Assembly (NCBI GenBank): GCA_025738555.1
Contig: JAOVFP010000010.1
Coordinates: 3,162,001 to 3,226,000, forward strand
Length of the DNA: 64,000 nucleotides
Source: Cyathus striatus
Taxonomy: Eukaryota; Basidiomycota; Agaricomycetes; Agaricales; Nidulariaceae
Direction: 5' to 3'
Below the pieces are notes generated by a model that was given only the letters and a program-made list of their open reading frames with translations, made no database searches and was not told the DNA's origin. A program made the translations under genes and the position numbers. Shown piece by piece: positions 48,305 to 60,000 of this stretch (position 1 is the first letter of the stretch; every line of letters begins with the position of its first letter).

Positions 48305-49422
48305 TGTTGAGTCACGCAACGAGTCTAAGTAATACTTATGTGCTTAGAATAGAAATTTCAAATATAATAATAATACTCGATCCTGAGGTGTAAGTTCAGT
48401 TAGTTCAAGGGGTGCAATCGATTCTATTCCAAATTTAGAACAAGTTATTTTTAGATCAAATGAACTCGGGCTATTTTCGGTACGCGTCAAGGTATTCAGA
48501 TTTCAAAGTATTCAGATATCAATTCAAACAAGAAATTCTGTACGTTTTCTCAATGTCTAAATGTCTCGTATATATGTCTGATTCTTGTCTGTATCTCGTC
48601 TGTACTGCCCTATCTGTGGGGGGAAGAATGCCTGGCAGTTCCTGCTGTTTCATTCCCTCCTCGCTCATCTATATACCTTTTCTTATCTACTTACTTACAA
48701 ATTGTATAGTAATAAATTTATAATTGATCTCTGGTGTTTTCCCAGCCTATGTATAAGATAGCGCATCGTCAGTGCCCAGGCGGCAGTCAGCCAATTGTGC
48801 GCATAACCCAGCGCACTCCCATTCTGCAATGCACACTTGTTTGAGCATCCCATCGGTTACCTTCCTAATCGGGTAATCAGCCGATGCGGCAGCGTCATCC
48901 GTTCATATCAATTTCATTTATGTCGGCCTCTCGGGTCAGGTTTCCGCTTCCGTGTGAACTCCTTACCATTAGGGTACTCGTTCTCTTTCCCTTCTTGCTT
49001 CCCTTCCCCCTTTCTCGTGCTCTCTCCCTCTCATTGTCTCGCTTGTCTCAGGGATTCAGGGTCTCAGGGATTTTTAGTAAGTCCGTGTTCTTCAATATCC
49101 ACACTTTGCATTTCGTCTGATTTTGTCATAGTCATATTGTTTGTTCTAGGTTCTCAATACTCGTGTAAAGAATGCAACGTTATTTTGAAAAGTAAAGTGG
49201 TTATGTATTTTATTTGTTTAAAGGGTTTTAAACTAGTACTAATGCGGAGTTATATTTTTTAATAGGTTTTGATTTATCCCTTGTTTAATTATGGGAGGTG
49301 GCATGGGAACTCAGCCCCTCCCCACTGTTTCCTCACTCGACATGCTAGGTACTGGTATCTTGAAGTCAAGATATAAAGAATTTTTAAATTAGGTACATTG
49401 CTTTCTATTTACATGCGTATCA
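48305..49422. mobile_element. CG-retaining island, candidate solo LTR
   Basis: The segment opens TGTTGAGTCACGCAACGAG and could end GCGTATCA, with CTAC on each side (48301-48304 and 49423-49426). It has a TATA-like CTATATACC near 48670. CG dinucleotides are abundant, unlike almost everywhere else in the window, which suggests recent arrival or protection from decay. Open frames inside are not protein-like. A 4-bp duplication is weak evidence, so the LTR call is tentative. Confidence 0.4.
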
Positions 49423-49439
49423 CTACTCACATAGTGATT

Positions 49440-50640
49440 AATGGAGAAATGGGTCGGCTAATTCATCAGGCAATTCAACTAAGCATTCTTTATGCGAATG
49501 GGATAATTGAAATATAATTATAATTAAGAACCATGTCAGTTGGAATTTCAAATATGTAATGTTATATATATCATACACCTGTGGGCACTTCATGGACAGC
49601 TCAAATCACTCTATGATATATGACACCCATGTAGCAAGTGAAATGGAGAACACTGGCAATGGTACAGCTCTCCAGAATGACTTGAAATAATTTTTAAAAA
49701 GCACCATGCTCACCACAATATACATATTTATACTGTTTCTCACCCAATATATCTGAACTATATTGTAACTTGCATATTACATGTTAACAAACACCTGCCT
49801 TGCATATAATTTGATTTTTTTGTATTCCAACTAAACCAAATCAACAAAGTTTCCCTACCACTCCAATAATTAGTCCATCATTGATAGATTGTGTTTAAAT
49901 ATAGAAGTCATAGAACATGTGTAGAATATTTAGGACTGCAATAAATTACTATATAAACCCCTACATATGTAAATTATTTTGTGATATTTTAGAACTCTCC
50001 AGAATGCTCCGAAAACATATACTATGTTGGTAACATAGCAGCCTTGAATTATATACAACACAGGCCATTACTAGTCCAATTAAATACATGAGCATAAATC
50101 ATATACCAATGAACTTCATATTCTTAAGTAGACACTGGCAGTATATGCATATTTTATTTAGTGGCATGTATAACCATTTAGATGTAGACCAGCATTATAA
50201 TAATAACATATCACATATTTGAACTATACCACTGTTCCAAAATGTGAAATCACTCTCCATATAAATAATAGATAATTGTACAACTCTACAAAGTTGCTCT
50301 GGCACTCTGATAATTAGTTTAAAGTAATTGTGTGCTCAGTAGAGTATTGAAAGCATTAGCTACCTGAATGGGATGATTGAAATATAAATTTAATTAACAA
50401 TTGTGTTATTTGGAATTTCCAAGGTGCAGCATTGTGTGTATGATACACCTGTGGGTGCTTCATAAATGGCTCAAACCATGGGGCAGAGACATGGCCTTTG
50501 GTAATGCTAATTCCAGTATTCAGTGGAGCTTGGTAGTGCACAGTACTGATAATCTTGAGTAATTGCAGCATTGCAGTGATGTGGAAGTGTTGGCATTGGA
50601 GGGAATCAGTGGGAGGGAGAGTGCATGAATACAAACTTAT
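49440..50640. repeat. Direct repeat pair, no gene
   Basis: 49495-49680 and 50368-50490 share GAATGGGATAATTGAAATAT, TTGGAATTTC and ATACACCTGTGGGCACTTCAT. The stretch between is A/T-rich without supported features. Confidence 0.5.
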
Positions 50641-50729
50641 CTGTGTTATCTCTCCCTTGAACTTAAAGCCTGTGATTTGTGATAATTATTTGAGTATTAT
50701 ATAATATATTAGTACTATTTAAATACAAA

Positions 50730-52553
50730 TTACAAATTCAGTACATCAATAGCTAGAGGTATTCTACTTTCCAAGCATTTTTTTGCAGATGCTGTTTCTT
50801 GATACCACTGCATTAAATGTGTTCTTTTTTTGACACTCTTATTCTTTTGTTCTAGCATGAATATTACATTGAAGTATTTAAATTTGTTTTTATTCATGTG
50901 ATCTGTGGTGAACATTATTCCAATTCCAAACCTACAATGGGCAAAGAGTATTGAGGAAAATTTTCTCATTAGTATATTTGCAAGCTGATTTCTTATATGA
51001 TCATATTTTCTGTCTCAATCTACATCTCATCTGTAATCATATGAGGTATTTGATCATAAATTTGCTTATAGATTCTGCCTATATTGTATCTTGAGCCATA
51101 AATATGAGATAGCAGCTGTATGAAATTCAGGCACTATCTTTCTTACTTTAGTACAAATGTAATATAGTATGAAATCACACTTATCTCTTCAAACCATACT
51201 GAGTACTTGTGTATTACAGTGTCTACATTAAGTATGTATGAAAGACATAGAAGTGGAATTTTTGTTTCTATGAATAGAGATCTCTCTGATGAGTAATTAA
51301 AACACCCTCAATCAATTCACTTAAGCTTAGATGGGAGATTGAAAAGAGAATTTATAATTTCTGGTTGTGTTGAAGTTGGCAAAAACTGAGCATTATTTGT
51401 TGTCCATGATTGCAGTTTCTCAGTCAGATATTTAGTGATGGAATTACAATTTTCTTTCCATAAAATATATTTATTCATATCTAACAACATGACTTTTTGA
51501 TCTTCTGGGTAGATTCAAAGTCAGGTATTTCAAAATTTCTCAGTAAAAAGAGTAAGTAATCATAAGCAGCCTCCAGAAAAAAGTACAAGTACTAAGAAAA
51601 GTTATTAATATGTAAGTTTATATTAGCTTAGAGAATACTTACATCAAATACAGCATCTCTTAACTATTCAAAGAGTTTCTTTGCTGAAGCCCACTTCTTT
51701 TTCTCAGAGAAGTATGGTATACAAAGAAAATTTGATATTTATAAAATAAATTCATGATTCCATGGTGAAAGTATAGTATAATTTGAATTTCCAGAGTGTT
51801 TGGCCATTGTGTATGCTTGCATTATTACATTTCTTCTCTTGTTTCCACAGTAGGATAAAATACTGAACATATTATTTAATGCATCATTTAGTGAGTCATC
51901 CACATGAAGTAGAGTTGAATTGCTTGAGAGTCATAAAAAATGGATATGACCTTCTCTACCCATGACATTTACTTTATCTATTCAAAATATTAAGATTATA
52001 TTGCAAATGACTATAACATGAATACATACCTAGATCATAGATCCATAGAAGCCAGAGTGATTCCTTTTTATTTCAGCCTCTAGTTTCTTATACTCATCTG
52101 AATTATTTTTCACCTTTTTCAACTGTTGAAGTTGTTTTTTTAAATGATAATTTTGGATGGCATACATTCTATAAAGCCTATTCAGAATATAGCCTATTAT
52201 TTCTAAATCTTTCTTAAATTAATAATTCCTTTCCAGAAATTCCAAAAGTGAAAACTCATTAAGATCCAGCCTTTGTGTTATGCTAGACCTCTTTAAAAAT
52301 TTCTTGTCCATGACCACTTTAATGGCATGTTCCACACTACTGCTTAGTATGTATCTGTCCCTGTCCATTTCTATATTATATAGTCTTTTATATTGGAGGT
52401 AGTTTGCTTTCTTTTGTTGTATTTGCTAATTTTCAGATCTCCTAGTAAATTCATTAAGTTCAAGGTAGCTATAGAAGTTTTTGCATAGCCCAGAAGACAG
52501 TTCTCATCAAATTTTTTCTGCTCAGCAATAAGCTTTTCAATGTCCTCAGACAT
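50730..52553 (-). pseudogene. Gene X: unrecognised protein, paralogue of gene Y
   Basis: The start is MSEDIEKLIAEQKKFDENCL (52553). Pieces then follow on the minus strand: a hydrophilic helical segment LKKQLQQLKKVKNNSDEYKK (about 52130), DDSLNDALNNMFSILSYCGN (about 51900-51840), NSITKYLTEKLQSWTTN (about 51420), and an end with LMQWYQETASAKKCLESRIP (to 50730). Splice-like junctions and several stops separate them. The DDSLNDA block resembles QDSLTDAFQHVYSIMNKCNK of gene Y. A single leader intron-like unit, GTAAGAAATTATATATGTTC with TACTTAATC, lies upstream at about 52866-52905. No domain is recognised. Confidence 0.45.
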
Positions 52554-53561
52554 ATCATGAATATTGCTATTTTGCTGAACACCAAATTAGTACCTTTGCT
52601 TTGTTGGTTGAATATATAATATATCTTACAGCTTGTTAAGTAGTTTCAGATGTCTTAATGATAGATATTGTTAATATTATTTAGACTGGTTTAGCAAAGA
52701 ATATTATTAAATAATGTACAGTCTGGTGAAAATAGTTTCATGAGTCAACCAATTGATATAACTGACAAGACTTACAGTAGTGGGAGTCATTTTTGTAAGT
52801 TTACTAGAAAATGTCCTGTTAGATAAAAGAAATTCTGATAGTTATTGAGGATGACAGATTATAAACCAGATTAAGTACACTTGGAACATATATAATTTCT
52901 TACATTAACATGAATCATACTTATTATGGTCAGCCACTTCAATTGTGAGATATAATATGAAGATATGAATATCTCAGCAACAAGTGAGGCTACCAGCATA
53001 ATCTTTTTTGTGTTAGAATTGTCTCAATTAGATCTATCTATTGGTGTATAGAATGTAAAATGCAGAGGTGTGTACATATACAAACTCAATATTCTCATGG
53101 GTAAATAAATGGAAAAAGGGAGGTCATTACACTCCTCCACGAAATCATGTAGACTCCATGTAGATTCCACCTGGACTCCAGGACTCCACCTGGACTCCAC
53201 CTGGATTCTACCTGGACTCTACTTGGACTCTAGCCCGAATCATGACCAGCCTATTTTCTATGTAAAGTCCAGGTGGAGTCCAGGTAGAGTCCAGGTAGAG
53301 TCCAGGTAGAGTCCAGGTAGAGTCCAGGTAGAGTCCAGGTAGAGTCCAAGTACTACCTGGACTGTACTTGGACTGTACTGGACTGAAGCACTGGAATCAA
53401 GTGGAGTCCAGGTAGAGTCCAGGTAGAGTCCAGGTGAGTCCAGGTTGGGTTCATCTGCACTCTACATGGACTCTACCTGACTCCACCTGAACTCCAGGTG
53501 GACTTTCCGGTAGAATCTTCATCACATTAGAATTATTACTCTTACTTATATATATAAAAAA

Positions 53562-53640
53562 AATTACCCCAGAGCGGTTCGAACCCAAGACGTCAGCAAT
53601 TATTTAAATACATGCACAATTACCACTAGGTTATTGGACC
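53562..53640 (-). other. tRNA-like block in E-g
   Basis: On the minus strand GGTCCAATAACCTAGTGGTA (A-box-like) is followed by GGGTTCGAACC (B-box) and then a run of T that could stop RNA polymerase III. The T stem pairs poorly, so a working tRNA is unlikely. Position and outward orientation match the E-e block. Confidence 0.5.
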
Positions 53641-53818
53641 TTGTAAAGTAATGGTAACTTACTCTTCTTAACAAGCTCGCAACCAGTGTCACGTGTTTCA
53701 AATATATTGCTAACGTCGTATGACACATTCATATTTAACTTTGGAGATCAAGAAGAAGGTATATTTGTATTATTTATCAATTCATTAGTTTTACTTATTC
53801 ATTTATATAGATGTACTT

Positions 53819-54746
53819 ATGATTCCATCCAATAACACACAAGGCGAAATTCATCTATTCCTGAAGCGTGATCATACTGAAGCAGATTACATTATTGACA
53901 ATCAGACTTCAGGTTCTGATCTTGCTACTGTTCTTGAAGTTGTTGCTGAATATTGGGAGCTGGTGTCTGGTATGTTCTCATACTAATACTACAAATAATA
54001 TGACCTAATAAGTATTATAATTAGATAAGAATTCACCTATTTCAGTTCGTAAGAATGGAAAATGGATACTGAAAGGAAGATTCTCCAAAGCCTCACAGCA
54101 ATCTGATGCACTTGAGTGGAGACATGAGAGTAATAAGTACATTGTTGAGATTCTAGCAGATGGTGCTGTAGAGCAGCAAATTCCAGGGCTATCTTCCATG
54201 TTTACATTTGATAAGCCATCCAAGTCAAAATCCAAATCATCAATGAGTAATAATGATATAACTCAGCTGCTTATATCTCAATTTGAGATTCCCAAACATC
54301 TTCAAAACATGAGTGGGAAGAAGGACAGTATAAGAATGACATATTTGAAATACTGTAAGATCAATGAGATCTTTAATAAAGAACTGGAGATGGCTTCTTT
54401 AGCAGATGTAGCTGGCTGTCATATTGACAAAAAACTGATAATTTCTGTGTTCATGGCTCCCTCTACATATTATTCATATCCATTTAAGGTCTTTCCATTG
54501 TTGAGTTATGATCCAGCAATGGAAAGTTGGTTTGAAGAGGATGAACCTGATAAGAATTATACAAAGGCTGTGTGGGAAAATTTATCACCTAACTTTGGTA
54601 ATTTACAAAAATTACTAGAGGGCAAGAAAGGTGCCATGGACCAGCGGGCAAAACAGAAAGAGAGAGAGTCAAGTGAGAAAGAGAAAGAGAAAGAGAAAGA
54701 GAAAAGTAAGAAGTCACACAGAAAGGAAAAGTCTAAGAAATTGTAA
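53819..54746 (+). CDS. Gene A copy 3: unrecognised partner protein, intact frame
   Basis: Two exons (53819-53969 and 54046-54746; GT-AG intron of 76 nt) encode about 283 residues. The ATG at 53819 is the first in frame after a splice-acceptor-like TATATAG, so an upstream leader exon may be missing; the Ser-rich N-terminus of copies 1 and 2 is absent. Blocks: IHLFLKRDHTEADYIIDNQT; EWRHESNKYIVEILADG (about residues 75-91); MFTFDKPSKSKSKSSMSNND; QFEIPKHLQNMSGKKDSIRM; a core STYYSYPFKVFPLLSYDPAM plus ESWFEEDEPDKNYTKAVWEN (about 190-235); and a KEKEKEKEKSKKSHRKEKSK tail. It is the best-preserved member of the family. No known domain was recognised; a DNA-binding accessory role is inferred only from the charged tail and the linkage to gene B. 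Confidence 0.7.
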
Positions 54747-54809
54747 GAAGTTTATTTTATTTTAACTTTGGCTTTATTTTGTTTGTCACATGTTCTTGCT
54801 GTCAATTTT

Positions 54810-55115
54810 GATTGAAATACTTCAACAGTATTTCTAAATAAATAAAAAATTACCTGCTTTCAACAGCAGATTTATGCTACTCATTCTTGGTTGAGAATAT
54901 TTCAACAATATTTTTCAACTTTGTACAAATTATCTACTTTCAACAGTAGGCCTGTCTTATTTTATGTTTCAGTTGGTTGGATATTTTCAACAATTTTGCC
55001 AAACCTTGTACAATACACTACTTTCAACAGTAGTTTATCCTTCAATTTGTTTTATATTGGAAATATTTCATCAATATATTTTCAACTTTTGTACAGCTAC
55101 CTACTTTAAATAGTA
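54810..55115 (+). repeat. Intergenic hairpin array, copy 3
   Basis: Hairpins in gene sense: AATACT-TCAAC-AGTATT (54816-54832), CTGCT-TTCAAC-AGCAG (54854-54869), CTACT-TTCAAC-AGTAG (54934-54949), ACTACT-TTCAAC-AGTAGT (55017-55034), plus weaker ATATT-TCAAC-AATAT forms. The CTGCT/AGCAG and CTACT/AGTAG pair is a compensatory change. Confidence 0.8.
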
Positions 55116-55229
55116 GATTTATTTATTTTCTGTTGATGTACTTGATGTAGCTCTAATATTTTATAAATTTCTATTGGCTACAACACTATTAATTATAAGT
55201 CAAATTCACTAATATTATATTTTCACAGG

Positions 55230-56640
55230 TGTGGTTTTCTACTGCAAGGTCTACTTCAAATTTGGCTGCTACTTGTATTCTTGAACAATGTTCCTCAAGT
55301 AAAAGCATCATCACTAAATGATTCTTTTCCTGATATCACATTCAAAGTCTTCTCAAAATTTATAGGAAAAAACTTTGATTCATCTATTACTTTGGCAACA
55401 GTTTTAACATTACTTTTTACATTAACAAATAATGTAGACCTCCTCAATCTCCATGCAAGAGCAAAAAATCCAAATGTTGAGAGTGAATATTCTATGTTGA
55501 CTAATGGATGGATAAAAGCTTTAGCAGGTGCTATTCAGAGCCATATAAATGATGATGGTCAATTATTTGAAGATGAAGATATAATTTCACTAGATGTATC
55601 AACAAAGACAACCAATTTTGCCAAGAAACTTGATAAGATGATTGAAATGTTGTGCTTAAATCCCTACACACGAAAGACAGAACATGCACAATTTTTGAAG
55701 CCAATTTCTACCAATGAAATTGAGCCTGTATTACTTATTTGCCCTGCATGCATAACTTGTTCAACATCCAGGAAATTATGTGCTGGAAGAGCTTTGCATC
55801 TAAATACTCGTGGACGTGACCGGGTTACAGTTAGATTGATGAAAGGGGTTCAATTACACAAAAATGCTCAGTTACTTGCAGGGACATGCCTGAAATGTAA
55901 AGCTATATATTATGCTGATTATAAAAGTATACTTCCTGAAAATGAGTATGATCCAGAAGATAAAGATCAAGAACAAAATAGTGAAAATGATAGCATTGAA
56001 GTACAACTATGGGATCCTCAATTGAGTTCTAAAGATACCATATTTTTCAACAAAGCAAAATATTTAAAGCTTGGTGCAAATATATGGGCTGACAGAGTAT
56101 TTACAACTATGGTTGTTAATTCTATTTATCATTTTTTCAAATGGTATTGAAAATGAAATACCACCAGTTTCACGCCGGCAGGTATGGAAAGCATTTATAG
56201 AAGAAACTACACGATACATTTCATTATCAACAAATCATGATTTGAGAATTCCTGATAGATTGTCAACTGAACATGTAACTAAAGCTGCATTTGATCAATT
56301 AGGGCAAAAAGGAATTATTAGCAATGCATTGCAACATTCATGCAGTGAATGTACTCATAAATATAAAGCTACAGCTGATATAATTACAGCTGATGATAAT
56401 GCTGCTGTTGTTGGTATTGATGAAAATAGGCATGTACCAAATTTGGAAAGAAATGCACGAAATCAGGAATTTCAGCATATGGAAGATAATGAAATGAGTG
56501 TTGATACTTCCAACACTACTAACTCTCCTGAATCTATGGTTAAAATGATAGTTGTTGATGGTATTGTTATGGGTCCAACTCACTGTGCATTTGAAAACTG
56601 CTCTGAACCTTTAAAAATGCATGTACTGGAGTTTTTTGTA
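55230..56640 (+). pseudogene. Gene B copy 3: CxC5 and CxC6 start, C-terminal half deleted
   Basis: After a TTTCACAG acceptor the frame reads a hydrophobic QIWLLLVFLNNVPQVKASSL, NLHARAKNPNVESEYSMLTN, GWIKALAGAIQSHINDDGQL, the CxC5-like cluster LLICPACITCSTSRKLCAGR with GTCLKCKAIYYADYKS (about 55735-55930), and NIWADRVFTTMVVNSIYHF. A frameshift occurs near 56140. The other frame continues with VWKAFIEETTRYISLSTNHD, HSCSECTHKYKATADIITAD (about 56335) and a CxC6 start MGPTHCAFENCSEPLK. It then passes straight into the subterminal repeats at about 56645. The part with CIDKAC and ACEQLNAWL in copy 1 is absent. No ATG precedes the hydrophobic start, so an upstream exon is likely. Confidence 0.78.
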
Positions 56641-56836
56641 TAACAGTCCAGGTAGAGTCCAGGTAGAGTCCAGGTGGAGTCCAGGTGGAGTCCAGGTAGA
56701 GTCCAGGTAGAGTCCAGGTAGAGTCCACCTGGAGTCCTGGAGTCTACCTGGACTCCACTTGGACTCCACTTGGAGTCCTGGAGTCTACCTGGAGTCCACC
56801 TGATCTTGTGGAGGAGTGAGATATACAGGAAAAAGG

Positions 56837-57020
56837 CATGTACATCTGGACACATACATAATTTGAACTTCTACTAAAAAATCAGTGTGGTTGTGACATA
56901 GTCATTTGTCACAATATGCAAAGTATGTCACAAATCCTTCAGGATTATGTATGAACATCTATGTGAAGTTGGTAGCTATGCCCTGATAATTGATTAAAGT
57001 CATTCAATCAAAGTAGCTAC
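56837..57020. repeat. Copy of a dispersed repeat beside E-g
   Basis: CATGTACATCTGGACACATACATAATTTG...AAATCAGTGTGG matches starts at 42841 and 43330, including the palindrome and the AATCAGTGTG segment. Confidence 0.6.
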
Positions 57021-57025
57021 AAAGT

Positions 57026-60000
57026 TCAACCAAAAATTTTGCATTTCATGATTTCAATACATATAGAAAATTTATGGACACAAAATGACATTTTGTCATA
57101 GATAGATGTATGTATTAGTAAACTTTTAATATTTGGTTGATATTTACTTGTTGAAGCCTTGCATTTTCCAGTCTTCTTTGCACCTGTACAATTCAATATA
57201 GTCTGAACATTAATGAATCTAATATACTTACTAATTGTTACAGCTTTATCTGAAGATACATTGATAGCATTCAGCACACTTGTTGAACCCACATTGTTTT
57301 GAGCATTTACTTTAAATGTTGTTAATAATATAAAATCTTGTATGAGTTGTAGACTTACCTTTTGATCTCACTGCTGCTTTTACTGGAACAACAGGCTGTA
57401 TTCTGTCATTCAGATCTTCATCATACATTTCTATTGCTTTGCTTTTCTTTGGCATATTTTTCTTCATATTTTTTTTGGATTTAATAGAAGCTTTTCCTTT
57501 GAATTTCTTCTCAGCTGGTGGTTCATCTACTGTAAGTTTTTTCAGTATATTTGGTAACCATTGTGTCCAGTTCTTTAGCTGCAAATGCACCATGTTCAAT
57601 TTCCATATGAATAGAATCAGCAATATAAATGATAGGAAGATCTATCTCCATCAAGAGTGCTGTTTTGTCCATTTCAGATACATATTTATTCCAGCAGACT
57701 GAGTCTCCATTATTTGTAAGAGTAGCTCAGTAGTGGCATTGAAGAATAATGATCTGCTTAACATTCTCCTATATTAATATCAGTTAACTATTTGTGTTTA
57801 GCACATGAATAATTCAGTTACTCTAACAAGATTGTAATACCTCCTGATTCTTGCCAGGTTTTGTATAAAACTAACATGATCAGGAGGTATCACAATCTTG
57901 TTAGGAATTGTAGTTAACTTGATAGAGTCGAGATAAGCATTCATCTTATCCATCTATTTTGACAGTTGTTCAGTAAGCTGCCTGCACTTTACTGATATAC
58001 TTCGTTCTCTGCAAGTATCAATAATTTCTGCAAAATTAAATGCTGTATCATGTGTTTCAAGATTGTCCCAGTATGTAAATTCTGCAAAAGGAGTTAAAGT
58101 TATACCATGATAAGTAAAGCTGGTTGATCAAATCCTCTTCAATAGCTCATCATGGAATAAATGAAAGCCAGAGTTCTTTAGGTCATTATAAATCTCCCAG
58201 CAGTCTGTTGAGTGGTGTGCACATCACATAACTTCTTGAACATATTTTTCTTTTGTATGAGTTGAATTGGTTGTAAGGTCTATATATGGTCTGTGGACCA
58301 ATTCCGGCATAATTTTATTCATTGCAAGTTTGAATGTGGAGTGCTCTGATGCCAAGATTAGAGCATCATTATTTAATAATTCATAATCTAGCTGTGAGAA
58401 TGAATCATGAAGAGAATATTCCTTCTTGTTGGTCATGACAAACTATTTAGTAACTGTGTCATTAATTATTTGCTGAGCACTGTGTCAAATCTCAGGTGGA
58501 GTTTTCATTTTCAACTTTCATCTTGTTGCTGCGGTTTCTTCATACCATGTTAATAGTTGTAATTTGTTACCAGGTGCCTTCTGTTTTACTTTTCCTTTAA
58601 GTTTTTAATAATATTGCACATCTTGAGTGCATTTGGATTGTTCTTGTCTATTGCTATCATGATAGCTATGCCATAGCGTCTGTTTGCAAAAACAGTGGAG
58701 GTGAATCCTGCAAAAAGCACATCTGACAAATTTAGATGAAAATTATCTGATGTGGCAATTTCAAGATCAAGTACACTGTCAATGAGTAAAGGAATTTGTT
58801 CCCAAATCCTATAAGAGGCTCCTCCTGTTTCCTGCAGAGTTTGGTGGAAACGTGCAAATGAGCTGATAAAATTAACAGACTAAATATGTATGTTAGAAAC
58901 ATATATAATTTAAATGAAAGTATAGCATGATAGCCAACATATATCATTAAACCAGAGAGAGAAGTAATTGATGACATGTGAAATGTCATTTAGATAATGA
59001 ATATTCAATATTAATTGCAAAGTGTTTAGTTTTCTACTGCCATATTTTATCATCATTAAACACTTCATTTTGAAGCCATGTCAATCTTGTTGAAAGATGG
59101 TTCAGACTTTCAAGTATGTTCTGTGGCAAGTTTGGAATTTCAGTGATTTTTTTCTTCCCCCATACTTCCAGATCCTTGATTATATCAGCCATATAAATGT
59201 TATAACTAGCATTCCAATCAGAATTTTTACTGGCATCCTGAAATTCCTGATGCATTCCAAATCTATGAAACTTTGGTCTGAGTATATCAATGTAATGTTT
59301 TGTGACAATGTTAAAAAAGTTGGAATCAAATATGGCAAGGTATTTAGTTAATTTGATTTCATGTCTCAATCAGAAATGAAAATCTTTTCTGATCTGTAGT
59401 TTGTTGACTTCTGTATGTTTACTATTCCAAGGAACAATCTTAAAATCACTTATGAGAAATATAAGTAGGTAATATATTACAGTGAGAAAGAGCAAAATGT
59501 ATTAAATTATGCACATAAGTAACTTATATAATTTAAAAATGATATTACATACATTTATGGCCTCATTTTTAAACCACTCTGTAATGATTGATGCACTAAT
59601 CCATTTCATAAATATGCTGTAAAATGATAGTATTCTTGAAATATCATGCAGCATAAATGAAAATTGTGATAATGTTCAGAGAATGCTTTTGCATTGTAAT
59701 TATTGAGTTCATGTGCCCTTTTTAATGCCTCTTGGAGTATATCATAGTGTAAAGAGTCTTTATTACACTTGTTCATTATGCTGTAGACATGTTGAAATGC
59801 ATCAGTGAGGGAGTCTTGCAGCTGAGGAAGCAATATGTTTGAAGAAAAAGAGGCAAAGTATCCTCCAACATATTTTTAACTCATCCTGTAATAAAAATTA
59901 TGTATATCAGCTTTATATATAATAATTGTTGTTTATAAACTAACCATAATCATATATTCGGAATAATCATTGTGACTCTTTTTGAAGAATGTCAAGAGCT

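Larger units (their letters stand above)
53120..56828 (+). mobile_element. E-g, 3.7-kb two-gene transposon with perfect 8-bp duplication
   Basis: GAAAAAGG flanks both sides (53112-53119 and 56829-56836). The left end is GAGGTCATTACACTCCTCC and the right end, inward, is CTGTATATCTCACTCCTCC. Subterminal GTCCAGGTAGAGTCC repeats lie at 53140-53510 and 56645-56810. Between them are a tRNA-like block, gene A3, the hairpin array and a 3'-truncated gene B3. E-c has the same end pair. It is inserted in a copy of the 41-43 kb repeat family. Confidence 0.9.

Noticed and set aside
48837..49262. A 141-codon frame in the CG-retaining island
   Set aside because: Biased Ser/Leu/Phe/Pro composition and overlap with a second frame; more consistent with LTR-like noncoding DNA.
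53562..53640. A functional nuclear tRNA gene
   Set aside because: A- and B-box-like motifs are present but the acceptor and T stems pair poorly; kept only as tRNA-like.
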